DNA from: Deltaproteobacteria bacterium
Lineage (GTDB): Bacteria; Myxococcota_A; UBA9160; SZUA-336
DNA: 64,000 bases
Direction of reading: 5' to 3'
Assembly (NCBI GenBank): GCA_029261895.1
Contig: JAJDAK010000012.1
Location: 28,680-92,679 of the forward strand
Below are positions 9,529 through 18,891 of the stretch, in pieces. The first letter of the stretch is position 1; each line of letters begins with the position of its first letter. A model generated the notes under the pieces. The model worked only from the letters and a program-made list of their open reading frames with translations. It did not search any database and was not told the origin of the DNA. Made by a program: the position numbers and the translations under genes.

Positions 9529-9549
9529 GGCCGCCAATTTACAACACTT

Positions 9550-9642
9550 GGCGGGTGATCGGCGAGCTCGCTTCGTGGGCTCGCCTGCCCGCACGGCACG
9601 TGACTTCGTACGTGCCTTCGATGGCGGGTGATCGGCGAGCTC
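9550..9642. repeat. 20-bp direct repeat (GGCGGGTGATCGGCGAGCTC) bracketing two hairpins
   Basis: Identical copies at 9550-9569 and 9623-9642; between them GGCGAGC...GCTCGCC and GGCACGT-gacttcgt-ACGTGCC (9595-9616). Confidence 0.8.
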
Positions 9643-9709
9643 TCGGGTCAACTCAGCTGGTGCCGAAACCGATGCAACTCTCTGGACCGTTACGCGGCGA
9701 GAGGCAGCC

Positions 9710-11638
9710 ATGTCGAAGAATGTCACCATAGGGATCGATCTGGGCACGAGTAACTCGTGCGTAGCGACCGTCGCGGACGGACACCCCCAGGTGCTCGCAA
9801 ACGCCTATGGCGAGCCCACGACCGCATCCGTGGTTTCATTTGGCGAAGATGGCAGCATCAGTGTCGGAAACGAAGCCAAAGCTCGCGTCATTCTCGATCC
9901 GAAACACACCGTCAGTTCCGCCAAGCGCTTGATGGGTCGGTTCTATTTCAGCGAAGAGGTCAAAAAGGCGCGGGCCATCTGTCGCTACGAGATCGCGTCG
10001 GGCGAAAACAATGCGGTCCGAATCAAGATCCGGAACGAAGAGTTCAGCCTGCCCGAAATCTCGGCCTTCGTGCTCAAGGAGATGAAGGCCGTCGCTGAGC
10101 AGGGCCTCGGAACTGAGGTCGTGCAGGCGGTCATCACGGTGCCCGCATACTTCAACGACAGCCAGCGACAAGCCACGAAGGACGCCGGGCGGATCGCGGG
10201 ACTCGAGGTGCTTCGCATTCTCAATGAGCCTACTGCCGCAGCTCTCGCCTATGGATATGGGAAAAACCTCAAGCAAAAGGTTGCGGTTTATGACCTCGGC
10301 GGCGGTACTTTCGATGTTTCCGTATTGGAGCTCGGCGACGACGTTTTTGAGGTCTTGGCCACCTGCGGAGATACCTACCTCGGGGGCGAAGACTTCGACG
10401 ATCGGTTGATCGACACCCTGGCGGACTCTTTCCAAGCCGAACACGACATCAATGTGCGCAGCGACCCCTTCGCCTTGGAGAAACTCAAGGGCGCGGCCGA
10501 GCGGGCAAAAATCGAACTCTCCGAGGCCGAAAACGTAGATATCGAAATTCCCGCACTGATGACCAAGGACGGCAAAGCGCTGAACCTCAGCTATTCACTG
10601 AGCAGCGACGAGTACGGCAAGCTCACCCAGGACCTGTTACAGCGCACTTTTAAAGTCTGTGACGAAGCGCTGCAACAGTCCGGTCTCAGCGTGGGTGATC
10701 TAGACGGTGTGATCCTGGTCGGTGGCCCCACGCGGCTGCCCGCGATTCGAGCCGCGGTCAAAGAATACTTTCAACGCGAGCCCGAGGCCGATATCAATCC
10801 AGACCAAGTGGTCGCCATGGGTGCCGCAATCCATGCGGACTCGCTGAGCTCTACCAACGCAAACACCTACCTGCTCGACGTGACCCCTCTGACCTTGCGC
10901 CTGGGCATCGCGGGCGGCATGACGGAACCGATTATCGACCGCAACAGCCCGGTCCCCATCGATCACACGCGCATTTTCAACACGCTGCAGGATCATCAGG
11001 AATCGATTGCGGTGAGGATTCACCAGGGTGAGTCGCGGGCAGCGGAAGACAACAGCTTACTCGGCGAATTCGAGTTCCGTGGCTTTGAGCCGGGCCCTCG
11101 CGGCGACGTCAAGATCGAGGTGACGTTCGCCATCAACACCGAGGGCATCGTAAAAGTCTCTGCGCGTGATCCTAAAACCGGCGCCGAACAATCCACCACA
11201 GTGAATATGTCGAGCGGCCTCTCGGCAGAAGAGATCGACTCTATCATCGCGCGTGGTCGCACCGATGATGTCGCGGCGACGGGTGGCAGCAGTGGTCCGC
11301 AATCGCCACTCCCTCCGATGAACGGCCTGCCCAACGACGAGATCATGCTCGACTCCGACGATGATATCATCGGCGTCGAAGACGACGTGCTCCATGACAT
11401 TCCGAAGATCCAAGAGGATCTGACCGAGCCGGACGAACTCGAACTCACCACAGAGGCCGACAGCTCGGAGGAGCTCTTCGGCAAGCTCGAAAACGCTACG
11501 TTTGATTCAAGCGAGATTGATCTCGGAGCCAACGCGATCGATGAGCCTCTATCCGACGAGTTCTCAGACGAACTCGAACTTGACGACAGCGTGCTCGACG
11601 ATCTGCTTGCCGACGAGAGCGACAGTGACGCCAGCTGA
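9710..11638 (+). CDS. Hsp70 (DnaK-like) chaperone with an acidic C-terminal tail
   Basis: [47 protein letters not shown]-beta ([16 protein letters not shown]); last ~120 aa are Asp/Glu/Ser-rich. Confidence 0.95.
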   Translation: MSKNVTIGIDLGTSNSCVATVADGHPQVLANAYGEPTTASVVSFGEDGSISVGNEAKARVILDPKHTVSSAKRLMGRFYFSEEVKKARAICRYEIASGENNAVRIKIRNEEFSLPEISAFVLKEMKAVAEQGLGTEVVQAVITVPAYFNDSQRQATKDAGRIAGLEVLRILNEPTAAALAYGYGKNLKQKVAVYDLGGGTFDVSVLELGDDVFEVLATCGDTYLGGEDFDDRLIDTLADSFQAEHDINVRSDPFALEKLKGAAERAKIELSEAENVDIEIPALMTKDGKALNLSYSLSSDEYGKLTQDLLQRTFKVCDEALQQSGLSVGDLDGVILVGGPTRLPAIRAAVKEYFQREPEADINPDQVVAMGAAIHADSLSSTNANTYLLDVTPLTLRLGIAGGMTEPIIDRNSPVPIDHTRIFNTLQDHQESIAVRIHQGESRAAEDNSLLGEFEFRGFEPGPRGDVKIEVTFAINTEGIVKVSARDPKTGAEQSTTVNMSSGLSAEEIDSIIARGRTDDVAATGGSSGPQSPLPPMNGLPNDEIMLDSDDDIIGVEDDVLHDIPKIQEDLTEPDELELTTEADSSEELFGKLENATFDSSEIDLGANAIDEPLSDEFSDELELDDSVLDDLLADESDSDAS

Positions 11639-12119
11639 AATTCGGGCACTTTCCCGACTGCTCGATCGGATGGACTACTACCGTCTACTGCGCGTAGAGA
11701 ACGGCGCGCCGTCCAATCAAATCCGCAGCGCGTACCACAGCGCGCGGCGCCAATTTCATCCGGATTCGTTTATCAATGCCGAGCCCGCACTGCGGATTGC
11801 CGTGGATGAGATCGCGAAACGCATCACCGAAGCGTACATGGTACTGCGCAATCAAAGCCGACGCCGTGCGTATGACGAAGCACTCAACTCCGGCGCGAAA
11901 CGATTCACCGCAGCAGCCGAAGACGCCGTGCGGCAGAGCGAGTACGCGGCGCGTGGACTCACGGCGAATGGCCGCCGCTTCTATGCACTCGCCGAGGATG
12001 AGGAGCGTGAAGAAAACGTCCCGGCAGCGATTACGCATCTGAAGACCGCGCTCACGTTCGAGCCCAAGAACGCGGCCTTCAAGGAACATCTCGAGACACT
12101 TCAAAAAAAGCCCAAGTAA
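11625..12119 (+). CDS. J-domain protein with short C-terminal TPR-like segment
   Basis: DYYRLLRVENGAPSNQIRSAYHSARRQFHPDSF with HPD motif; GTG start overlaps the Hsp70 stop. Confidence 0.82.
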   Translation: MTPAEIRALSRLLDRMDYYRLLRVENGAPSNQIRSAYHSARRQFHPDSFINAEPALRIAVDEIAKRITEAYMVLRNQSRRRAYDEALNSGAKRFTAAAEDAVRQSEYAARGLTANGRRFYALAEDEEREENVPAAITHLKTALTFEPKNAAFKEHLETLQKKPK

Positions 12120-12153
12120 GGGCATCATGCCGTCGGAGGTTCCGACGATGCCC
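12120..12153 (+). promoter_or_regulatory. Putative SD/AUG-sequestering hairpin upstream of the DUF35 gene
   Basis: GGGCAT-catgc-CGTCGGA-ggt-TCCGACG-ATGCCC; GGAGG (12135-12139) and ATG (12148) lie within it. Confidence 0.5.
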
Positions 12154-12558
12154 AAGCCACTCCCCATAGTCCCCTATCTCAAAATCCCGGATGAGGGTGA
12201 CCCCTACCTCGAAGGCCATCGCTGCCTGGACTGCCGTGCCGTTTTTCTGGGCGAGCGCAGCGTCTGCGCAAATTGCAGCGCACGCGATCGCCTTGAGGCC
12301 GTTCGGCTTTCCAACCATGGCGAGCTCTACGTGTACTCGATTACTCACCGCTCGTTTCCCGGCGTCGAGACGCCCTACGTAGGCGCGATTGTGGACCTCG
12401 AAGGCGGCGGAACCGTCAAAGGCAACCTGATCCACATCGATCCAGACCCGGAGAAAATTCCGCTTGGGCTACCCGTGGAACTGACCTATCAGATCGCGCC
12501 GCGGAAGGATGCCGAGGGCAATGAATACCTCATGTATTACTTCCAACCCCGTACCTAA
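12148..12558 (+). CDS. Zn-ribbon/OB-fold (DUF35-type) acyl-CoA-associated protein
   Basis: CLDCRAVFLGERSVCANCSA zinc ribbon then OB-like region; adjacent to a thiolase; SD-spaced ATG at 12148 preferred over 12127. Confidence 0.85.
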   Translation: MPKPLPIVPYLKIPDEGDPYLEGHRCLDCRAVFLGERSVCANCSARDRLEAVRLSNHGELYVYSITHRSFPGVETPYVGAIVDLEGGGTVKGNLIHIDPDPEKIPLGLPVELTYQIAPRKDAEGNEYLMYYFQPRT

Positions 12559-12575
12559 ACGATGAGGATTCAAAT

Positions 12576-13724
12576 ATGAGTGAGAACGTCTACATCATCG
12601 GCACAGACATGATTCGCTTCGGTCGCTACCCGGAGAAGAGTGTTCCACGGCTCGGTGCGGATGCCGCGCTTGCGGCACTCGACGACGCCGGCGTAGGGCT
12701 TCGTGACATGCAGGCCCTCTACTGCGGCAACCTGCTGCAGGCAGGCGCCATGGTGGGGCAGCGAGTGCTTCAGGAGATTGGCCAAACCGGGATCCCGGTG
12801 GTCAACACCGCGAATGCCTGCGCGACCGGTGCGACCGCATTGCGCGAGGGCTGGACTGCCATTCGCGCCGGCTTGTATGACCTGGTACTCGTCGTTGGCG
12901 TGGAGCAGATGGGCAAAGCCGGCCTGCTCGGTGGTGGCGGCAGCAAGGGAATTTCCACCGAAGGCCTGCTGGGCTCGGGCACCATGCCCGCGATCTTCGC
13001 TGAGGCCGGCATGGAGCATGCGCGGAAGTACGGCACAACGTTCGAGCAGTTCGCAAAGGTTTCTGTGAAAAACCATCACCACTCCACTCGAAACCCGAAG
13101 TCGATGTATCAAAAGGAAACACCGCTGGAAGACGTCATGGGTGCCGAGATGATCTCCTATCCCAACACCAAGCTGATGTGTTCGGTCAACGTAGACGGGG
13201 CGGCGGCGGCAGTCTTGGCATCGGAGTCAAAGGCACGCGAGCTCGGTCTCGGGCGCGCGGTGAAGATCAGCGCATCCATCCTCACCAGCGACCCCTACAC
13301 GGCACGCGACCTCACGATGCCGGATATCAATACCTGCACCCGTCTCGCAGCCAAGCAGGCCTACGAGATGGCCGGCGTTGGACCGAATGATCTGGATTTG
13401 GTCGAGCTACACGATTGTTTCGCGACCGCCGAAATCCTGCATTACGAAAACCTCGGTCTCTGCGCGGACGGCGAAGCGGGCAAGCTCATCGATGAGCGGC
13501 AAACCTACTACGATGGACGTATTCCAGTGAATGTTTCCGGTGGGTTACTTTCAAAAGGTCACCCATTAGGTGCAACAGGGGTAGCGAACGTTTACGAAGT
13601 CGCGACGCACCTTCGGGGCGAAGCCGGCGAGCGACAGGTGGCAGGCGCCAAAGTCGGCTTGACGCACGTGATCGGCCTTGGATCCGCGTGCGCGATTCAC
13701 ATCTTGGAACGCGTCGCGGTCTGA
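12576..13724 (+). CDS. Thiolase-family protein (SCP2/lipid-transfer thiolase type)
   Basis: Thiolase fold motifs: NTANACATGATALREGW, ELHDCFATAEILHYENLGLC, VNVSGGLLSKGHPLGATG. Confidence 0.92.
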   Translation: MSENVYIIGTDMIRFGRYPEKSVPRLGADAALAALDDAGVGLRDMQALYCGNLLQAGAMVGQRVLQEIGQTGIPVVNTANACATGATALREGWTAIRAGLYDLVLVVGVEQMGKAGLLGGGGSKGISTEGLLGSGTMPAIFAEAGMEHARKYGTTFEQFAKVSVKNHHHSTRNPKSMYQKETPLEDVMGAEMISYPNTKLMCSVNVDGAAAAVLASESKARELGLGRAVKISASILTSDPYTARDLTMPDINTCTRLAAKQAYEMAGVGPNDLDLVELHDCFATAEILHYENLGLCADGEAGKLIDERQTYYDGRIPVNVSGGLLSKGHPLGATGVANVYEVATHLRGEAGERQVAGAKVGLTHVIGLGSACAIHILERVAV

Positions 13725-14200
13725 AGCGCCAAGCGCAACGCGTCCCAGGGCAGCAACGCGCACGCGCGTCGCGATTCGAGCTTCGAGACCGGATGGAACG
13801 CGCGTAATCGAGCATCGACGTCGGTGGCACCGCCCCCCCCTTCGAGAATGCGTTCGAGTTCGCCACGTTGCCTCGCGAGTTCGTCTACCGAGTGCAACAA
13901 ACTCAGCTCGGCCATGACGGACCCCGCAGCCACCGCAATGCTGCAACCGCGTGTGCGAACCGAGATCGCGGCAACGCGATCCGTATCGAGCTTCAACGCA
14001 ACGTCGACATGATCCCCGCAAACGGGATTGTCGACCGATGCTTCAGCATCGACATGCTCCAGGGGCTCTCGATGGCGCGGCTGGCGATAATGATCCAGCA
14101 CGACCTCTCGATACAACGCCTCTAGCTCGTTCGGGTCCAACGGGGACAAGGACCGCAGTCTACGTGCTACCCTCCGCGCATCGCAAACCTTCGCTCCCAT
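13697..14200 (-). CDS. SufU/NifU-like Fe-S cluster scaffold family protein
   Basis: ELEALYREVVLDHYRQPRH, NPVCGD, GCSIAVAAGSVM, RACALLPWDALR; start uncertain (ORF reaches 14236). Confidence 0.82.
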   Translation of the reverse strand: MGAKVCDARRVARRLRSLSPLDPNELEALYREVVLDHYRQPRHREPLEHVDAEASVDNPVCGDHVDVALKLDTDRVAAISVRTRGCSIAVAAGSVMAELSLLHSVDELARQRGELERILEGGGGATDVDARLRAFHPVSKLESRRACALLPWDALRLALQTATRSKM

Positions 14201-14215
14201 GGAGTCTTTTCCGAA

Positions 14216-16147
14216 TTGGCAGCTCGGCCTTCCCAACAGAGAAGATTTTGGTCTGGCGTTGCGTTCATGCTGATCACGGCATTAGCCGCCTGTGGCTCTG
14301 AGTCCACAAACTCTGCGGTCGCGGATGAACAACATAGTGGGCATGCCCATGACTCCGAACCGCGCCCCGCCCTGCCTCGATTTGATGGTCCGACACTCGG
14401 CGGTGGCTCGGCGGGCACCGATCTGTTTCAGGGACGACGCGGATTGATTTTCCTCTTCTCGGCGGCCGACGAAAACGTGATCCCCGCAGCGAAAATCATT
14501 CATCAACTGGAGTCCGAAGCAAAGGACGCGAACATCCTCTTTCTCGGTATCAGCCGGGATACGCAGACTGAAACCGCCGAGGCATTCGTCGAGGACAACG
14601 GCTTCGCGTTTCCGATCATTCGCGATCCACGCTTTCAAATCACCACGAAACTGGAAACCGCTGCGGGACAACCTGGCCTCGTCTTGGTCGATGCCGAAGG
14701 ACAGATCCTGGTGAGATCATCGAGCTTTCCGGACGACCCCGAAGTCGCCAAAGCGTGGGAGGACCAGGTCCGCGAACTACTTCGGCTCGAGAAGCACGAA
14801 GCGACGCTCGAAGTACAACTGGGACTCCGACCCAAAGCACCCGCGTTCGACGTGCAGACGCTTGGCGGGGAGCCGGTGACGCTCGAAGGGATCAAAGCCA
14901 AGGCGATCGTCGTCGTGTTCTTTCTCCCCACATGCCCCCACTGCCATTCGGCGCTGCAACATTTGAATCGTCTGTACAAAGATCTGAAGGATGACGGCCT
15001 TGAGATCATCGCGATCAGCGTCAGCAATAAGGTGTACGTGATCGAGGATATGGCGGAGCGCTTCGAGCTCAGTTTTCCAATTCACACCGATCCCGACGCC
15101 AAGGCACAGCACGCCTATGGGTCGAGAGGTGGCGTACCCGACCTCCTCATTCTCAACAGCGCGCGCGAAGTCGTCACGCGTCAAAAAGGCTGGGGGCCTC
15201 GCATTCAAGCGATCGTGAGCATGAGCATTCGCAACACGCTTGGCGTGACGAACCCCATGCTGCTGTCGAAGGAAGGCTATAGCGGCCAGGAAACCTGTCA
15301 GAGTTGCCACACGACGCAACACGCAACCTGGTCACTCAGCCAACACGCGCATGCATTCGACACGTTGGTTAAACACGGCGAAGACACAAATCCCGAATGC
15401 CTTGGCTGTCACACCGTGGGCTGGGAGAAAAAAGGCGGTTACTCCCTAGATCAACCGCAACCGTACCTGGAAGCCGTCCAATGCGAAAACTGTCACGGTC
15501 GCGGTGGACCGCATCAGTCGCCTGAATTCGCCAAAGTGGGATTCGAAGCGCAGTGCCTGACCTGCCACACGCCAGATCACTCGTTGAACTTTAAGTTTGC
15601 CGAGGCCCTGCCACTGATCTCTCACGCGATGAATGCCGACGTCCTTTCGCTTTCGCTAGAGGAGCGCGTCGCGCGTTTGAAACAGGGCGACGTATTTCAA
15701 CGCGATCTCTTTGCGACCGCGGAGTACGTCGGCAGCCCTGCCTGCGAAAGCTGTCACGTGGACCAGCACAAGCTTTGGTCCGAACGGGGCCATGCTCGCG
15801 CATTCGACACACTCGTCACGAAGAACGAAGCTGGCAACGACACCTGTTTGAAATGCCACACCACCGGCTTTGGTGAAATCGGCGGCTTCACGGCAAAAGA
15901 CAGCCCGGATCACCTCAAGGGTGTAGGCTGCGAGAGTTGCCACGGTCCCGGGGGCGATCACGTCGCCGAGAACGCGCGCAAGAAAGGTACGATCCTGCGT
16001 CTCACGGAGAAGTGCGATAGCTGCGTGATTCTACAAATCTGCGGCTCGTGTCACGATGATGTGAACGATGCTGGGTTTGAGTTCGAGCTGAAGGAAAAAC
16101 TCGAGCGCATCCGACACGGCAGTCCAGCCGGGGATTCCGCGGAATGA
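14216..16147 (+). CDS. Lipoprotein with two thioredoxin/AhpC-like domains and a C-terminal multihaem cytochrome c domain
   Basis: Lipobox LAAC; second Trx domain has FFLPTCPHCHSAL; then CQSCH, CLGCH, CENCH, CLTCH, CESCH, CLKCH, CESCH, CGSCH (8 CXXCH). Confidence 0.9.
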   Translation: MAARPSQQRRFWSGVAFMLITALAACGSESTNSAVADEQHSGHAHDSEPRPALPRFDGPTLGGGSAGTDLFQGRRGLIFLFSAADENVIPAAKIIHQLESEAKDANILFLGISRDTQTETAEAFVEDNGFAFPIIRDPRFQITTKLETAAGQPGLVLVDAEGQILVRSSSFPDDPEVAKAWEDQVRELLRLEKHEATLEVQLGLRPKAPAFDVQTLGGEPVTLEGIKAKAIVVVFFLPTCPHCHSALQHLNRLYKDLKDDGLEIIAISVSNKVYVIEDMAERFELSFPIHTDPDAKAQHAYGSRGGVPDLLILNSAREVVTRQKGWGPRIQAIVSMSIRNTLGVTNPMLLSKEGYSGQETCQSCHTTQHATWSLSQHAHAFDTLVKHGEDTNPECLGCHTVGWEKKGGYSLDQPQPYLEAVQCENCHGRGGPHQSPEFAKVGFEAQCLTCHTPDHSLNFKFAEALPLISHAMNADVLSLSLEERVARLKQGDVFQRDLFATAEYVGSPACESCHVDQHKLWSERGHARAFDTLVTKNEAGNDTCLKCHTTGFGEIGGFTAKDSPDHLKGVGCESCHGPGGDHVAENARKKGTILRLTEKCDSCVILQICGSCHDDVNDAGFEFELKEKLERIRHGSPAGDSAE

Positions 16148-16860
16148 GTGAGAGCGACGTTCGCAAGACGGTCACCCAGGCACTCCGCGGTTTAGCCGCG
16201 GAAGGCATCGACGGTTGGCCACGGCGCACGGCAGTGCTGCCGGTAGTGGAAGCAAGCCCGACCGAAACCACACCACCCGGCGATGCATCTGCGCTTGACT
16301 TCGTGCGTGACGATCTCGGCGAATGCACGCGATGTGGTCTGCACGAGGGCCGCAACGCAATCGTTTTCGGCGAGGGCAATCCCAACGCCCCGATCGTTTT
16401 CATAGGTGAGGGTCCCGGGGCCGAAGAGGATCGCACCGGTCGACCCTTCGTCGGTCGCGCCGGTGAGCTGCTGACCAAAATGATCAACGCGCTCGGGTAT
16501 GAGCGCAGTGACATCTACATCTGCAATATCGTGAAATGCCGTCCACCCGGGAACCGGAACCCGTTGCCCGACGAGGTTGCATCGTGCCTACCCTTCCTGG
16601 AACGACAGCTCGAAGCCATCGCGCCGCATGTCGTCGTCACACTCGGTAAACCCGCGGTTTCGACGTTACTGGGGCGGGACATCGCAATCACGCGCACGCG
16701 CGGAACCTGGCACGAATGGAACAACATACCGTTGATGCCGACGTTCCATCCCGCGTACTTGCTTCGCAACTACACTCGCGAGACACGCCAAGCGGTTTGG
16801 GACGACTTACGCGCCGCGAAAGAACGAGCGGATGAACTGGCGGCAATCGCTCACGCATAG
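16144..16860 (+). CDS. Uracil-DNA glycosylase family 4
   Basis: IVFIGEGPGAEEDRTGRPFVGRAGELL, YICNIVKCRPPGNRNP, VVTLGKPA, PTFHPAYLLRN. Confidence 0.92.
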   Translation: MSESDVRKTVTQALRGLAAEGIDGWPRRTAVLPVVEASPTETTPPGDASALDFVRDDLGECTRCGLHEGRNAIVFGEGNPNAPIVFIGEGPGAEEDRTGRPFVGRAGELLTKMINALGYERSDIYICNIVKCRPPGNRNPLPDEVASCLPFLERQLEAIAPHVVVTLGKPAVSTLLGRDIAITRTRGTWHEWNNIPLMPTFHPAYLLRNYTRETRQAVWDDLRAAKERADELAAIAHA

Positions 16861-18109
16861 CGCGCTCATCCTTTCGACCGCGGTTCTACTTTGCGGATCC
16901 GCCGAGGCGCTCGATACGGGCTTTGGGCGAGCCCCATTGCCCACGCCAGTCAACGGACCCATGGGGGGGTACGGCGGACTCTGGGATCGGAACGCAGAAG
17001 GCACACTCGATCCACCCGAAGCCCGTGCACTGGTTCTCGATCAAGGCGACCTCCGCGTCGCGTGGCTGACGCTGGACATTGTGATCGTGCGCCCAAGCCT
17101 GCGCGACCCGCTCGTTGAATTCGCTCGTTCGCTTGATGTGGACGCATTGATCGTCGTGGCGACCCACACACATTCAGGTCCAGGTGGATATGTCCCGGGC
17201 TTTATCGCCGAGCGGATCAGCACCGGCGGCTTCAACGCTGAGGCACAGGGCGGGCTGATTGACGCGGGTAAACACGCGCTCGAAGCTGCAGTCACAGATC
17301 TTGCGACGAGCCGCATCGCGGCCCAGCAAGTCAGCCTCGATCTAGCACGAAACCGCCGTTTCGATGACGGGCCGGCCGAAACCCAACTCGCCGTCATTCG
17401 CTTCGATCGTGACGCAGCTCAAACGATTTTGCTCTTCGCCTATGGCGCACATCCGACGGTGCTTTCGCCGCGAAGCCGCATGTACTCCGCCGACTACATT
17501 GGCAGCGCACGCCGGCAAATCGAAAAATCGGGGCAGCACGCGTTCTTCCTCCCGGGACCGCTCGGGGATCAAGAACCCAGCTCAAGCCTTGGTGAACTCT
17601 GGCCGCGCGACGTAAAAAAGCAGCAGGCACAAGCGGTCGATGTCGGAGAAACCCTCGCCAACGCAGTACTCGACGCAGCGGTTTCATTGAAACCTAAACC
17701 GTCGACGAAACTGGAAGTCTTGGAACGCTGGATCGAGACGCCGCCGGTGCATACCCGCCGGTTTTGTGCGGTCTGGTACTTCGCCCCATTGATCAAGGGC
17801 AAGCTATCTCGATTTCTTTCGGCTCGCGTGCCGATTCACGTGCTGCGTCTGGACGGAGCCAGCTTCGTCACATTGCCCGGCGAACCCACGTCCTGGGTCG
17901 CGTCCGAAATTCGCCCCGCTCTCGGGGGAACGAACGTCCCCATTGTTGTTGCACATGCCAATGACTGGCTAGGCTATCTGGTATCACCGGAAGACTACCG
18001 CCGCGGTGGCTACGAAGCCTGTGCGAGCTTCCACGGCCGCGATTTCGGTGCAACCCTCGCACGCGAAGCCGTGGAGACTTTTCAAATATTGGACTCTGAC
18101 CCAAAATGA
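16832..18109 (+). CDS. Exported neutral/alkaline ceramidase-like protein (N-terminal domain type)
   Basis: Signal peptide; PTPVNGPMGGYGG, VVATHTHSGPGGYVPG, FAYGAHPTVLSPRSRMYSADYIG. Confidence 0.75.
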   Translation: MNWRQSLTHSALILSTAVLLCGSAEALDTGFGRAPLPTPVNGPMGGYGGLWDRNAEGTLDPPEARALVLDQGDLRVAWLTLDIVIVRPSLRDPLVEFARSLDVDALIVVATHTHSGPGGYVPGFIAERISTGGFNAEAQGGLIDAGKHALEAAVTDLATSRIAAQQVSLDLARNRRFDDGPAETQLAVIRFDRDAAQTILLFAYGAHPTVLSPRSRMYSADYIGSARRQIEKSGQHAFFLPGPLGDQEPSSSLGELWPRDVKKQQAQAVDVGETLANAVLDAAVSLKPKPSTKLEVLERWIETPPVHTRRFCAVWYFAPLIKGKLSRFLSARVPIHVLRLDGASFVTLPGEPTSWVASEIRPALGGTNVPIVVAHANDWLGYLVSPEDYRRGGYEACASFHGRDFGATLAREAVETFQILDSDPK

Positions 18110-18891
18110 TTCGCTGTGGAATTATCCTGCATCCCGCGGGCCACACGCTTTCGCCGGTACTCCATGCCGAAGCATACGCGGCGCTGGATCTCGACGCGCG
18201 CTACGAGGTCTTCGACATTCAAGCGGCTGACCTAGAACCTTCGCTGCAGCGCTTGCGCAGCAAGGGGTTGCGCCAACTCTCGGTTTCGCTTCCGCATAAA
18301 GAAACCGTCTTGGCACTCGCGACCAAGGTTTCCGATCAAGCGAAGCAGATCGGCGCAGCCAATACCCTGACGTTTATTGACGATGAAATCGTCGCCGACA
18401 ACACCGATTGGATCGGTGTGCTGCGCACCCTGGAGCCGCTGGGACCGTGGGCGGGCAAGAATGCGACGATACTCGGGGCCGGCGGCGCCGCGCGCGCGGT
18501 CGCCTACGCGTTAACCCGCCTCAGTCTCAACGTAACGATCGTGAACCGTACGCCCGAACGCGCGGCAGAAGTTGCACATGACTTGGGTGTTCAAGTCGGC
18601 GAACTCCGATCCAACTGCGACCTCTTGATCAACGCCACATCCGTTGGCATGCAGCCCGATATTCATGACGTACCGTGCGACGTCGCGATTCTCCAGCCGT
18701 CCTGCGTGGTCTTCGACAGCGTCTATCGGCCACTCGAGACAGCCTTGCTTCGGAACGCGCGTGAGCACGGTTGCCGCGTCCAAGACGGTCTCGACATGCT
18801 CGTGCATCAAGCCGTTGAGCAGGTGCGGATCTGGAGCGGACGAACACCCGAAGCCAAACGCTTGCGCAGGGCCGCGGAAGACGCGCTCTAG
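18106..18891 (+). CDS. aroE: Shikimate dehydrogenase
   Basis: GHTLSPVLHAEAY, SVSLPHKETV, GAANTL, DNTDWIGV, LGAGGAARAVAYAL, NATSVGM. Confidence 0.93.
   Translation: MIRCGIILHPAGHTLSPVLHAEAYAALDLDARYEVFDIQAADLEPSLQRLRSKGLRQLSVSLPHKETVLALATKVSDQAKQIGAANTLTFIDDEIVADNTDWIGVLRTLEPLGPWAGKNATILGAGGAARAVAYALTRLSLNVTIVNRTPERAAEVAHDLGVQVGELRSNCDLLINATSVGMQPDIHDVPCDVAILQPSCVVFDSVYRPLETALLRNAREHGCRVQDGLDMLVHQAVEQVRIWSGRTPEAKRLRRAAEDAL

Noticed and set aside
11020-11649. ORF 11020-11649 (-)
   Set aside because: Ser-rich translation is the antisense of the acidic Hsp70 tail; no independent support.
14929-14943. Counting CPHCH as a ninth haem site
   Set aside because: Its context (FFLPTCPHCHSAL) is a thioredoxin active site; kept only as an open possibility in the finding.
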